A DNA stretch of 64,000 bases from CAYMZZ01 sp964395095 (GTDB lineage Bacteria > Bacteroidota > Bacteroidia > Chitinophagales > Chitinophagaceae): NCBI GenBank assembly GCA_964395095.1, contig CAYMZZ010000012.1, forward strand, positions 62,001 to 126,000. Reading direction: 5' to 3'. Shown here in pieces: positions 51,761 through 60,557 of the stretch. A program made the translations under genes and the position numbers. Under the pieces are notes generated by a model. The model had not been told where the DNA came from. It made no database searches and worked only from the letters and a program-made list of their open reading frames with translations. Position 1 is the first letter of the stretch. Each line of letters starts with the position of its first letter.

Positions 51761-51768
51761 TAATTTTG
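51761..51768 (+). promoter_or_regulatory. Candidate -7 promoter element
   Basis: TAATTTTG, matching TAnnTTTG, 35 bases upstream of the ATG at 51804. No clear -33 box. Confidence 0.4.
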
Positions 51769-51803
51769 CTTCTGTGAATACCAGAACTACCATATCAGGG
51801 CTT

Positions 51804-52157
51804 ATGAGCAAGAAATTGGCTGCGTTGGCGATCCTGCTAACATTGTCAGGCTTCTATGCTTTTGCTACCCTGGGTGAACTGGGTCGCCGGGTCAATGGTG
51901 GTGAGCGCCCATTACTCACACACAAGAAAGAAGTTGCCAAACGCAGTTTCTCTCTCAAATCCGGTTATCAATTCCGCGGAAGCCAGGTTATCAGCCTCGA
52001 GAAAGAAACCGCTTCTATCACTACCATCCAATTGAATACTACAGTCAATTACCGGATGGGAGGTATTACTTATGTGGCTCCTCTTAACCGCAAAGTAGCG
52101 GTGAATATTACATCGCAGAATAAAGTTTCCAGCGCAACAGTTAAGTTCAATTTCTAA
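51804..52157 (+). CDS. Small exported protein of unknown function
   Basis: A 117-residue protein with an N-terminal signal-like helix (MSKKLAALAILLTLSGFYAFA). The mature part is mostly beta and basic (SFSLKSGYQFRGSQVI, TTIQLNTTVNYRMGGITYVAPLNRKVAVNITSQNKV). No family is recognised. ATG at 51804 is preferred to GTG at 51774 because it gives a normal signal peptide. The TAA stop is the first triplet of a heptad array. Confidence 0.78.
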   Translation: MSKKLAALAILLTLSGFYAFATLGELGRRVNGGERPLLTHKKEVAKRSFSLKSGYQFRGSQVISLEKETASITTIQLNTTVNYRMGGITYVAPLNRKVAVNITSQNKVSSATVKFNF

Positions 52158-52390
52158 GTAATAAGTTTTAAGTAATAAGTTATAAGTTACTTTAGGATCG
52201 CCATTTTGTGCGAACAGCCTCGGCTAATTATATTGAGGGGAATGAATGGATACGCAAGTTCGAAACGTCAGAGTGAAACAATCATGGTGCTCAATTTCAC
52301 ATCTTTTGCGGATTTCTTAAAGGCAGAGAAGTATAGCGCCTCCACAACTCCCCTCACTTACAACTTATAACTTCCAACTTCCTACTTCCC
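52155..52390. repeat. Inverted heptad arrays between two convergent genes
   Basis: Left arm 52155-52189: five heptads TAAGTAA, TAAGTTT, TAAGTAA, TAAGTTA, TAAGTTA, whose first triplet is the stop of the upstream gene. Right arm 52356-52390: five heptads ACTTACA, ACTTATA, ACTTCCA, ACTTCCT, ACTTCCC, spanning the stop of the minus-strand gene. The 166 bases between arms show no gene. Confidence 0.95.
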
Positions 52391-53047
52391 CGCTCCCAGG
52401 CTCTCTTCATAACTCATCACCCTGTATCCCGATTTGGGCAGGTCGAATTTGGCGGCTGGTACCAGGCTGAAGCTGATATTGCTAACGGTATAAATCACTT
52501 TGCGTTCGCCCACGGATGCTTCGTACTGCATCGCCAGGCCGGGTAGTGATTTGTTGAGGTATTGAAAATCGCGGTTTACCGGCACCAGGTCGCGGGTGAA
52601 GTAAACGGTAAACACGGTGCCGTCCTTCATGGTGCCGATTGCTTTCTGGCAATTGTAACCGGCTATTGTTTTGTATTCTTCTTCAAACCTGAACTGGATA
52701 TCCTCATATTTCTGGTTGGAGTTTTTCCAGTTTTGCGGAGTCAGGTTAATCATGAATTTCTTGTCGCCATATTCTTTGAGGATGGTCACTTTACCGGTCT
52801 TTCCATCCACGATAGTGCTCTGGCTTCCCAGGGTGCTGATCATTTCAGAACGGCTCGAATTACCCTTCAAATAGACCATATTCACCGCGCCATCCAATAG
52901 GTCGGCTGCCTGTGGATTGTCGCCAGTGCTCTCAATTTCAATATCGTAGGTAATGGTGGCTTCGCTCAGGCGTTTCTGCGCCTGCAGGCTATCCAGCGTT
53001 CCCAACAGCGCAATGGCCAGCAAGAATATGCTCCCGTAATTTTTCAT
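52382..53047 (-). CDS. GLPGLI-like secreted protein
   Basis: A 221-residue exported protein: the signal peptide is YGSIFLLAIALLGTLDSLQAQ. The mature part fits the GLPGLI/DUF4412-like families of Bacteroidota: ATITYDIEIES, later EEEYKTIAGYNCQKAIGTM, FTVYFTRDLVPVNRDF and the SLPGLAMQYE stretch that resembles the GLPGLI motif. Function is unknown. ATG at 53047 was chosen because the signal peptide follows at once. Its stop lies inside a heptad array. Confidence 0.75.
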   Translation of the reverse strand: MKNYGSIFLLAIALLGTLDSLQAQKRLSEATITYDIEIESTGDNPQAADLLDGAVNMVYLKGNSSRSEMISTLGSQSTIVDGKTGKVTILKEYGDKKFMINLTPQNWKNSNQKYEDIQFRFEEEYKTIAGYNCQKAIGTMKDGTVFTVYFTRDLVPVNRDFQYLNKSLPGLAMQYEASVGERKVIYTVSNISFSLVPAAKFDLPKSGYRVMSYEESLGAGK

Positions 53048-53133
53048 ACCTGTTTGACGGTTCAAGATAGGGATTCGGTTGCGTTGCGGAAAATGGCGAA
53101 TCGTTAAAATTCCCCCCATTGCATGTGCGGAAC

Positions 53134-53161
53134 GCACGCCTCACGATTCACGCCTCACGAT
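53134..53161. repeat. Heptad array GCACGCC/TCACGAT at the yidC stop
   Basis: Four heptads (GCACGCC, TCACGAT, TCACGCC, TCACGAT). The last supplies the TGA stop of yidC. The same words form the array at 29384-29448. A degenerate inverse (GGCGAATCGTT) stands at about 53093-53104. Confidence 0.9.
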
Positions 53162-54999
53162 TTCCTGCCCTTTTGCTGCATTTCCTTCATCTTCTTCTGC
53201 TGCTCCTGCATCTGCTCCATCCGCTCCTGCCATTTGCTCTTGGTCTTGGGTTTCTTTCTGTTTTCAGCTATCTGGGCAAGGATCTTGTTGTGGTCGATAA
53301 TATAATTCTGAATCACAAATTGCAGAATGAGTGTAATGATATTCGACACGGTATAATACCAGGTAAGGGCCGAAGGAAGGCTATTGAAGATAAACAACAG
53401 GAATACCGGGAAAATATAGGGCATGTACTTCAGGATCGGATTGCTCTGATCGGGCGACATATTCATGCTATAGATAGAAATCGCCAGTGAAGTTATAACC
53501 GCTGTGATGGTGAACAGGCTCAGGTGACTACCCAACAGGGGAATGTGCACACCGAATTTGATCACATCATCAAAGGCAGAAAGATCATTGGCCCAAAGAA
53601 ATTCCGCACCACGCAAATCCACGTTTGAGCTAAAGAAACTAAACAGGGCGAAGAAGATGGGAATCTGCAAGAGTGCTGGAATACAGCCGCCTAAAGGATT
53701 CACGCCCGCTTCCCGGAACAATTTCATCTGCTCCATGCTCATGGCCTGCTGGTCGCCCCCATGTTTCTCGCGGAGGGCCGCTATCTCGGGACGAAGCGCC
53801 TTCATCTTCGCGCTGCTGAGATAGCTCTTATAGCTCAATGGTGAAATCAACAACCGTATAAACAAGGTCAGGAAAGCGATAACCCAACCATAATTGCCCA
53901 CAAAGTTTTTGATGAAATCCCAAACCGGATATACCACAAAGCGGTTGAGGGGTCGCACAAAAGCATAAGGACCCTGACCCAGGTTGATGAGTTTGTCGAG
54001 CTTCAAATCATATTTCCGCAGCAGGTGATAGTCGGCTGGACCGTAAAAAATCTGCATGGCGGCCATATTCCCTTCCAGCTTCAACTGGAGGTTGCTTGTA
54101 GCTTCCACCACACGGCGCTTTTCGTCGGGTGGTATATTCCATTCCATCTTGCCGCCATCAAAGGCATTATTGGCAATAAGGTAGCTATTGAAAAAACGTT
54201 GACGCACGCCTACCCATTTCAAGGGCGGATCGAGGTTAACGGAAGATCGACGGCCAATAGTATGGTAGTCAAATTCACCATCTTCCACATAGCCCACCTG
54301 TGTATTCTGCTTTTCGAAATCGATGGCCGACTCCTGCTGTGCGGCATGATAGGCCCAGGTTAGTTGCAGGGTATTGCCCTGTACCAGCCGGTTGGGATCG
54401 CTCAGGGCTACTTGCATACCCAGCATATATTCATCAGGCTTTACCGTATAACTGTGTACGATCTCCGACCGGCTGTTGCTGTCGCCGGCAACCATCTTAA
54501 AGTTGTAGGTTTTGCTGCCATCTGCATTGCTCACACTATCCACCTGGTTGAAGTTGAGCTGATCGGTGCTGATTACATCGTTCATTCCCTTCACCACTTT
54601 ATAGGATAGCTGATCAAATTCAGAATCCGCCAGTCTTACCAGGCCGCTATCGCCATCTTTAAAGTGGAACAATTCCACCCAGGCAGGTTGCCCGCCACGG
54701 GTATTGAAACCAATTCTGAACACATTGTTTTGCACGACCACTTCTTCGCCTTCGCCAGCCGCGATCAGGGGCCAGCCATCGGATGCGGCCTGTTTGGCCT
54801 GCGAATCTACAGGCGCCTGGGTTTGAGCCGTCCTGGCCGTGGTATCGATCAGTACCGGGTTCTTTGCCTTATTGATGCTATCCAAACGGCGCTGCTCAGC
54901 CTCATAACTCAATTGCTGCTGCCGGTTGAAATAGAAATAGCCGAAAAATAAAAGTGCGAGTACTACAAAACCTATAATCGTATTGCGATCAAAATTCAT
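53155..54999 (-). CDS. yidC: Membrane protein insertase YidC
   Basis: Inserts and folds inner-membrane proteins, alone or with SecYEG. It has 614 residues. It begins with an N-terminal membrane anchor (NTIIGFVVLALLFFGYFYFN), followed by a large periplasmic beta domain (about 70-350). The conserved C-terminal insertase core with about five membrane segments (WVIAFLTLFIRLLISPLSYKSYLSSAKMKAL, EAGVNPLGGCIPALLQIPIFFALFSFF) comes next, then a basic tail (KWQERMEQMQEQQKKMKEMQQKGRK) that may touch ribosomes. It follows pyrG after a terminator and has its own -7 box. Confidence 0.97.
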   Translation of the reverse strand: MNFDRNTIIGFVVLALLFFGYFYFNRQQQLSYEAEQRRLDSINKAKNPVLIDTTARTAQTQAPVDSQAKQAASDGWPLIAAGEGEEVVVQNNVFRIGFNTRGGQPAWVELFHFKDGDSGLVRLADSEFDQLSYKVVKGMNDVISTDQLNFNQVDSVSNADGSKTYNFKMVAGDSNSRSEIVHSYTVKPDEYMLGMQVALSDPNRLVQGNTLQLTWAYHAAQQESAIDFEKQNTQVGYVEDGEFDYHTIGRRSSVNLDPPLKWVGVRQRFFNSYLIANNAFDGGKMEWNIPPDEKRRVVEATSNLQLKLEGNMAAMQIFYGPADYHLLRKYDLKLDKLINLGQGPYAFVRPLNRFVVYPVWDFIKNFVGNYGWVIAFLTLFIRLLISPLSYKSYLSSAKMKALRPEIAALREKHGGDQQAMSMEQMKLFREAGVNPLGGCIPALLQIPIFFALFSFFSSNVDLRGAEFLWANDLSAFDDVIKFGVHIPLLGSHLSLFTITAVITSLAISIYSMNMSPDQSNPILKYMPYIFPVFLLFIFNSLPSALTWYYTVSNIITLILQFVIQNYIIDHNKILAQIAENRKKPKTKSKWQERMEQMQEQQKKMKEMQQKGRKS

Positions 55000-55021
55000 C
55001 AGGGAGAAAATTTAAAGAGGG

Positions 55022-55029
55022 CAAAGATA
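55022..55029 (-). promoter_or_regulatory. -7 promoter element for yidC
   Basis: Minus strand TATCTTTG, a TAnnTTTG match, 22 bases upstream of the yidC start. The -33 box is unclear. Confidence 0.5.
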
Positions 55030-55198
55030 GCGGAATCGGCGTATGGATGTAAGATTGATTCTGCTGTTCCTAAAGGGTTAAAATCCTTCACCAAAACCCC
55101 AAAAAAAATTTGGCAAGCGAAAGATCATCAACTCACGTATCTAAATGATTTTTAGAAGCATATAAAGGATACCCGAAATTAAGCCTCCAGCAAAAACG

Positions 55199-55226
55199 TA
55201 CTTCTTTTCGCTTGCGAAAAGAAGTA
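55199..55226 (-). terminator. Terminator after pyrG
   Basis: TACTTCTTTTCG and CGAAAAGAAGTA form a perfect 12-base stem with a four-base loop, starting three bases after the pyrG stop; on the minus strand GTTTTTG follows. Confidence 0.85.
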
Positions 55227-55229
55227 GTG

Positions 55230-56873
55230 CTACACCTCCTGTGCATGCTTTAGCGGTATTTCTTCCTTTTTTTCGGAATATTCGCGCGCCGCTTTGATAA
55301 AATGTACAAAGATCGGCTGAGGCGATTCCACCGTGCTTTTCAGTTCGGGATGGTATTGTACGCCGATAAAAAAGGGATGGTTGGGGAGCTCCACAATTTC
55401 TACCAGCCCTGTGCCGGGATTCTTGCCACTGGCAACCATACCTGCTTTTTCAAATTGCTCCAGGTAATGATTATTGAACTCCCAGCGATGGCGATGTCTT
55501 TCGCTTACCCGATCCTGCCCATAGATCCGATGCGCCAGGGTGCCGGCTTTCACATCGCAGGGATAGGCGCCTAATCGCATGGTGCCACCCTTGGCAGTAA
55601 TCTCTTTTTGTTCCTCCATCAGGTCTATCACAGGATCAGGCGATTTGGGATCCATTTCCGTACTGTGCGCTTCCTTCAATCCCAGTACATTTCTTGCGAA
55701 TTCAATCACGGCCATTTGCATGCCCAGGCAGATGCCAAAGAAAGGAAGACCATTTTCCCGCGCATATTGCACGGCCGTTATCTTTCCTTCCACACCGCGC
55801 TGACCAAATCCAGGCGCCACCAGCAAGCCATCGAGACCCGCCAGCTTCTCCGACACATTTTTGTCGGTGATATATTCACTGTGAACATTCTGAATTTGCA
55901 CCTGGCATTCATTTACCGCGCCCGCATGCACAAATGCTTCCAGAATGGATTTATAGGCATCCTGCAATTCGAGGTATTTGCCAATAAGACCAATCGTTAC
56001 TTTGGTCTTGGGGTATTTCAGTTTGTCGAGAAATTCTTTCCATTTCACCAGTTCCGGTTCCCGGTACTGGGTAATATTCATTTTCTTCAAACAGATCAGG
56101 TCCAGCTTCTCCCGCATCATGGTCAGTGGCACTTCATAAATGGTGGGCGCGTCGGCCGCTTCAATCACCGCTTCCGCTTTCACATTACAAAACAGCGCGA
56201 TTTTTCTTCGCAGTTCGGGTGTAAGGGGCTTCTCTGTTCTACAAACAATGATATCCGGATGCACGCCTTCCTGGCTTAGCATGCGCACGCTATGCTGCGT
56301 GGGCTTGGTTTTTAATTCCTTGGCGGCTTTGAGATAAGGAATCAATGTGAGGTGAACTACCACCGTGTCTTCTTCGGGCAATTCCCATTGCAATTGCCGA
56401 ACAGCTTCCACGAATGGAAGGCTTTCAATATCCCCCACCGTTCCGCCTATTTCGGTGATCACCACATCATATTTATTATCCTGTCCCAATACCAGCATGC
56501 GGCGCTTGATTTCATCGGTAATATGGGGAACTACCTGTACGGTTTTGCCCAGGTAAGCGCCTTCTCTTTCTTTGTTGATGACGGTTTGATAGATACGTCC
56601 GGTGGTTACATTATTGGCCTGCGAAGTGTAGATATTCAAAAAGCGTTCATAGTGGCCGAGATCAAGATCGGTTTCTGCGCCGTCTTCCGTAACATAACAT
56701 TCCCCATGCTCATAAGGGTTGAGCGTTCCGGGATCCACATTGATATAGGGGTCGAATTTCTGAATAGTTACTCTCAGACCGCGTGCCTGCAGGAGTTTGG
56801 CCAGCGAAGCCGCGATAATACCTTTCCCCAATGAAGAAGTAACCCCACCGGTTACGAAAATATATTTTGCCAT
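55230..56873 (-). CDS. pyrG: CTP synthase
   Basis: Converts UTP to CTP with glutamine as amino donor. It has 547 residues. The synthetase domain (1-270) starts AKYIFVTGGVTSSLGKGIIAASLA, with the EIGGTVGDIESLPFVEAVRQL block. The glutamine amidotransferase domain (about 300-540) has the nucleophile Cys in GICLGMQMAVIEFARN and the His-Glu pair in GVQYHPEL. ATG at 56873 gives the family N-terminus. Confidence 0.98.
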   Translation of the reverse strand: MAKYIFVTGGVTSSLGKGIIAASLAKLLQARGLRVTIQKFDPYINVDPGTLNPYEHGECYVTEDGAETDLDLGHYERFLNIYTSQANNVTTGRIYQTVINKEREGAYLGKTVQVVPHITDEIKRRMLVLGQDNKYDVVITEIGGTVGDIESLPFVEAVRQLQWELPEEDTVVVHLTLIPYLKAAKELKTKPTQHSVRMLSQEGVHPDIIVCRTEKPLTPELRRKIALFCNVKAEAVIEAADAPTIYEVPLTMMREKLDLICLKKMNITQYREPELVKWKEFLDKLKYPKTKVTIGLIGKYLELQDAYKSILEAFVHAGAVNECQVQIQNVHSEYITDKNVSEKLAGLDGLLVAPGFGQRGVEGKITAVQYARENGLPFFGICLGMQMAVIEFARNVLGLKEAHSTEMDPKSPDPVIDLMEEQKEITAKGGTMRLGAYPCDVKAGTLAHRIYGQDRVSERHRHRWEFNNHYLEQFEKAGMVASGKNPGTGLVEIVELPNHPFFIGVQYHPELKSTVESPQPIFVHFIKAAREYSEKKEEIPLKHAQEV

Positions 56874-56911
56874 ACAATGGTCGTTTAAGCGCAATCAAAT
56901 AAAAGTTCGGG

Positions 56912-56919
56912 CAAATGTA
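56912..56919 (-). promoter_or_regulatory. -7 promoter element for pyrG
   Basis: Minus strand TACATTTG, a TAnnTTTG match, 38 bases upstream of the pyrG start. The 240 bases from here to the divergent amidohydrolase hold no gene I can support. Confidence 0.5.
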
Positions 56920-57158
56920 TTCTTGCTGTGAAACAATATTCCATTCACCATTCTAAGACCGAACCACAAAATTTTTTTGAGAATTCCTGCCCGTCCCTGC
57001 GGCTCTTGCCGCGCTTTCGACCATCGGAGTCTACAGAGAAAATTGCGAATCGTAGTTATTTCCGGGAGGTCATGCAAAGCTACACCAATTTTGGCAGGCG
57101 CAAAAATCGCAGAACAATTTGTGGAAAAACAGGCTATTTTGGGGTGAAATTGCTTTGC

Positions 57159-58433
57159 ATGAAAAAAATCATTTATACACTGCTTTGTTGCGTATTGGTG
57201 GGTCAGGTTTTTGCACAGTCAACTTATATATGGTGCGGCAGGCTTATCACCGCGAAGGATAATACTGTGCAGGAGGCCATGACCCTGGTGTTGGAAAATG
57301 GAAAAGTGGCCGCTATCCGTAAGGGATATGAAAAAGTTCCTTCGGGATCCGCGCTGATCGATATGAAAAAAGCGACCGTGATGCCGGGATGGATTGATAT
57401 GCACGTGCATCTGGAGCAGGAAACCAATCCCAACCGCTACCTGGAAACCTTTACCCAAAACCCGGCTGATATCGCTTTTCAATCGCAGCGCTTTGCCGAA
57501 ATCACCCTGAAAACGGGGTTCACCACGGTTAGGGATCTGGGGGGCTCGGGTGTAAATATCGCTTTACGTAATGCCATCAATAAAGGGCTGATAAGCGGGC
57601 CCAGAATTTTCACCGCCGGCAAATCCATTGCCACTACGGGCGGGCATGCGGATCCTACCAACGGTTACCGCAAGGATCTGCAGGGCGATCCGGGTCCGGC
57701 GCAGGGAGTAGCCAATGGTGCAGACGAATGCCGCCAGGCCGTTCGTCAACGCTATAAAGACGGCTCGGATTTGATTAAGATCACTGCTACGGGTGGCGTG
57801 CTGAGCGTGGCCAAGAGTGGAAAAAATCCGCAGTTTTTTACCGACGAACTGGAAGCGATAGTGGCCACGGCCAAAGACTATGGCTTTAAAGTGGCTGTGC
57901 ATGCCCATGGGGAAGAAGGCATGAAGCGGGCGGTACTGGCGGGTGTAAACAGTATTGAACACGGCACTTTCATGACCGATGAGATCATGCAATTGATGAA
58001 AGAGAAAGGCGTGTATTATGTACCCACCATCACGGCGGGAAAATCAGTAGCCGATTCGGCATTGATACCCGGGTACTACCCTGCCCTGGTTACCCCCAAG
58101 GCGCTGGAAGTAGGACCACAGATCCAGCAAACTTTCGCTAAAGCCTGGAAAGCAGGCGTACCCATCGCCTTTGGTACCGATGCAGGGGTTTTCAAACATG
58201 GCAGTAACTGGCTCGAGTTTACATTTATGATAGAAGCCGGCATGCCGGCCATCGAAGCCATCCGATCGGCCACCTATCATGCAGCGATCCTGTTGGGCGA
58301 ATCTGAAAGACTGGGCACGCTGGAACCCGGTAAACTGGCCGATATTGTTGCTGTAGAAGGCAACCCCCTGGAAGATGTGAATGCTTTCGGAAAAGTAATA
58401 CTGGTGATGAAAGAAGGAGTGAGGCACAAGTGA
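57159..58433 (+). CDS. Exported amidohydrolase (imidazolonepropionase/prolidase-like)
   Basis: A 424-residue metal-dependent hydrolase with a signal peptide (MKKIIYTLLCCVLVGQVFAQ), so periplasmic or secreted. Metal ligands visible are WIDMHVHLEQE (HxH), KVAVHAHGEEG and SIEHGTFM (two His) and AFGTDAGV (Asp). A Lys that could be the carboxylated ligand lies in DGSDLIKITATGG. Relatives hydrolyse dipeptides or cyclic amides; the substrate here is not known. ATG at 57159 was chosen because the signal peptide follows at once. Confidence 0.92.
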   Translation: MKKIIYTLLCCVLVGQVFAQSTYIWCGRLITAKDNTVQEAMTLVLENGKVAAIRKGYEKVPSGSALIDMKKATVMPGWIDMHVHLEQETNPNRYLETFTQNPADIAFQSQRFAEITLKTGFTTVRDLGGSGVNIALRNAINKGLISGPRIFTAGKSIATTGGHADPTNGYRKDLQGDPGPAQGVANGADECRQAVRQRYKDGSDLIKITATGGVLSVAKSGKNPQFFTDELEAIVATAKDYGFKVAVHAHGEEGMKRAVLAGVNSIEHGTFMTDEIMQLMKEKGVYYVPTITAGKSVADSALIPGYYPALVTPKALEVGPQIQQTFAKAWKAGVPIAFGTDAGVFKHGSNWLEFTFMIEAGMPAIEAIRSATYHAAILLGESERLGTLEPGKLADIVAVEGNPLEDVNAFGKVILVMKEGVRHK

Positions 58434-58442
58434 GTTTAAGTT

Positions 58443-58466
58443 GGGAATTTGGGAATTTGGGAATTA
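58443..58466. repeat. Octad array GGGAATTT after the amidohydrolase
   Basis: Three octads GGGAATTT, GGGAATTT, GGGAATTA, nine bases after the TGA stop. The same word family occurs at 16656-16701 and inverted at 58956-58992. Confidence 0.85.
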
Positions 58467-58499
58467 GTTGTAGATCGAGGATGCCTCATTTAGATCAAA

Positions 58500-58859
58500 C
58501 TAATCCGTAACCACCTCAATCAAAAATTGGGTGGCAGCATTTTCTTTTACGATATAAGTGTAATAACCCGGCCTTATCGGCTCGGGCATTGGCGATGCGC
58601 AAAATCCATAAAAATATCCAGGCCATTGGGCATTACCCAACCATGTAAACTGACAATTGGCAATATAAATTGGAAATGTGCTTTCCAAATAGCCGGCGGA
58701 GTTCCCAGGCGCAATATTTCCGTAACTGATATCTCCGATCTTCACATTTTCCATCGTTGCACTGGTTTCGTTGACGATTTTCACCATTACGGCATCCATT
58801 TCACCCTTTTTGCAAGACAGTGCGAAGCAGGCCAGCAGGCAAATTAGTAGCTTGCTCAT
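58500..58859 (-). CDS. Small lipoprotein of unknown function
   Basis: A 119-residue envelope lipoprotein with lipobox FALSC (Cys at 16). The mature part is beta-rich (VMVKIVNETSATMENVKIGDISYGNIAPGNSAGYLE) and resembles the small Bacteroidota lipoproteins with an immunoglobulin-like fold; no family assigned. The leader upstream contains a hairpin and a heptad array. ATG at 58859 is chosen by the lipobox position. Confidence 0.8.
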   Translation of the reverse strand: MSKLLICLLACFALSCKKGEMDAVMVKIVNETSATMENVKIGDISYGNIAPGNSAGYLESTFPIYIANCQFTWLGNAQWPGYFYGFCASPMPEPIRPGYYTYIVKENAATQFLIEVVTD

Positions 58860-58890
58860 ATAAGCGTTTTGGGGTTGACAACAGCAACTG

Positions 58891-58992
58891 GCCTGGCGTT
58901 GCATGCCAGGCGTGAATCGTGAATCGTGAATCGTGAGTGAGAATAAGTGAATTCCTCCAAATTCCCCAAATCCCCGAATCCTCAAATTTCCC
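58891..58992. repeat. Hairpin, heptad array GTGAATC and octad array before the proC stop
   Basis: GCCTGGC and GCCAGGC (58891-58897, 58905-58911) form a perfect stem. Then come four heptads GTGAATC, GTGAATC, GTGAATC, GTGAGTG (58912-58939). From about 58956 octads inverse to GGGGATTT / GGGAATTT run to 58992 and touch the proC stop. Unlike most loci, the two arrays use different words. Confidence 0.85.
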
Positions 58993-59787
58993 TCATTCTT
59001 TGGCAATCTTCCGGTAACTCGCCACCACGCCCCGGATGAGTGAGGAACTGAACCCCTGATGCTCCATCTCGTTGAGGCCGGCAATGGTGCAGCCCTTGGG
59101 AGTGGTTACCTTATCAATTTCCTGCTCGGGATGGGTACCCTTGGTCAGGAGCAATTCGGCGGCACCCTTGATGGTTTGCGCGGCAATCAGGCTGGCGGTT
59201 TGCGCATCGAAACCAATTTCGATACCGCCCTGAATATTGGCGCGGATATAGCGCATGGCATAGGCGGTGCCGCAGGCGGCAAGTATCGTCGCGGCTTCCA
59301 TCAGCTTCTCATCAATCGTGACCACTTTGCCTAATGTATTGAACATCTCTTCCACATATTGGAGACTAATTCTGTCTGCGTTTTTGCTACAAATGCAAGT
59401 CATACTTTCACGAATGGCAATGGCCGTATTGGGCATGGCCCTGAAATAAGTCAAAGGCTTCTGCACCACTTCTTCCATATCACTAATGGTAACGCCGGTA
59501 ACCACCGACACCAGCACCTTCTTGCTCGTCAGCCCGGTTCGGATAGATTGCAACAGCTCAGCTATCTGAAAAGGCTTCACCGCAATTATCACTATATCGG
59601 CTGCTTTTACTGCCTGCAAATTATTATCCGTCACCTGTACTCCCTGCTCACGCAGCGATTTCAGCGATTGGGTATTACGACGCGTAATGGTAAGATCAGC
59701 CGCTTTTATAAAACCACTTACCAGCAATCCTTCGGCGATAGCCATGCCGAGGTTTCCTCCGCCAATGATGGCAATCCTGTTAACCAT
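58993..59787 (-). CDS. proC: Pyrroline-5-carboxylate reductase
   Basis: Last step of proline synthesis, reducing pyrroline-5-carboxylate with NAD(P)H. It has 264 residues. The Rossmann loop is IAIIGGGNLGMAIAEGLL, VIIAVKPFQIAELL follows, then YFRAMPNTAIAIRESMTCI, and the C-terminal signature EIDKVTTPKGCTIAGLNEMEHQGFSSSLIRGV. ATG at 59787 gives the normal start. The stop is followed by an octad array. Confidence 0.96.
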   Translation of the reverse strand: MVNRIAIIGGGNLGMAIAEGLLVSGFIKAADLTITRRNTQSLKSLREQGVQVTDNNLQAVKAADIVIIAVKPFQIAELLQSIRTGLTSKKVLVSVVTGVTISDMEEVVQKPLTYFRAMPNTAIAIRESMTCICSKNADRISLQYVEEMFNTLGKVVTIDEKLMEAATILAACGTAYAMRYIRANIQGGIEIGFDAQTASLIAAQTIKGAAELLLTKGTHPEQEIDKVTTPKGCTIAGLNEMEHQGFSSSLIRGVVASYRKIAKE

Positions 59788-59957
59788 AAAATCAATTTGG
59801 TCTAAAGATACTAAGGGTTTGATGGACAATCGATGGATTATCTTCCTGAAACATTAAACAAAAAAGAAAAACTTCTCATTTTTCATGATTCGGTCAAACC
59901 AAACAAAGGCCCGGTACGTATTTAATGCCTTCTAAACCGCAAACAAAAAAACAAATT

Positions 59958-60554
59958 ATGAAAATCAAACTCCAAAAGCTGGTGGCTGCCAGCCTGGTGG
60001 CAAGTATTGCACTGACTGCCTGTAACAATGAAGCCGACAAGACCGATGAAATGAAAGACACGATGGCCGCACAGGAAACTGTAGCGCCCGCCGAGCAGGG
60101 TGTGATGGTAGGTGGTGCCATGATGCTGCCTTCGAAAGATATCGTGGACAATGCCGCCGCCTCCGCCGATCACAGCACATTGGTAGCTGCGGTAAAGGCT
60201 GCTGAGCTGGTGGAAACACTGAAAGGTGTGGGCCCCTTCACTGTATTTGCTCCCACCAACGAAGCGTTTGGCAAACTGCCGGCCGGTACCGTGGAAAAAT
60301 TGCTGGAACCCGCCAGCAAGGCTGACCTCACTGGCATCCTCACTTATCATGTTGTGGCCGGAGCCTTCAAATCCACCGATCTGAAAGATGGTCAGAAAGT
60401 GAAAACAGTGCAGGGTGGTGAACTGACCATTGGCTATAAGGACAACAAATGGACAGTGACTGATGCGAAAGGTAATGTAGCCAATATCACCGTAGCTGAT
60501 GTTGTATCCAGCAATGGAGTAACATTCGTGATCGATGCTGTACTACTTCCGTAA
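59958..60554 (+). CDS. Fasciclin-domain lipoprotein
   Basis: A 198-residue surface or periplasmic lipoprotein: the signal sequence ends ALTAC with the lipidated Cys at 22. One FAS1 domain spans about 70-198: DHSTLVAAVKAAELVETLKGVGPFTVFAPTNEAF (H1 motif), LTYHVVAGAF and ANITVADVVSSNGVTFVIDAVLLP (H2 region). FAS1 domains act in adhesion. Transcribed alone with a strong terminator. Confidence 0.93.
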   Translation: MKIKLQKLVAASLVASIALTACNNEADKTDEMKDTMAAQETVAPAEQGVMVGGAMMLPSKDIVDNAAASADHSTLVAAVKAAELVETLKGVGPFTVFAPTNEAFGKLPAGTVEKLLEPASKADLTGILTYHVVAGAFKSTDLKDGQKVKTVQGGELTIGYKDNKWTVTDAKGNVANITVADVVSSNGVTFVIDAVLLP

Positions 60555-60557
60555 CCC

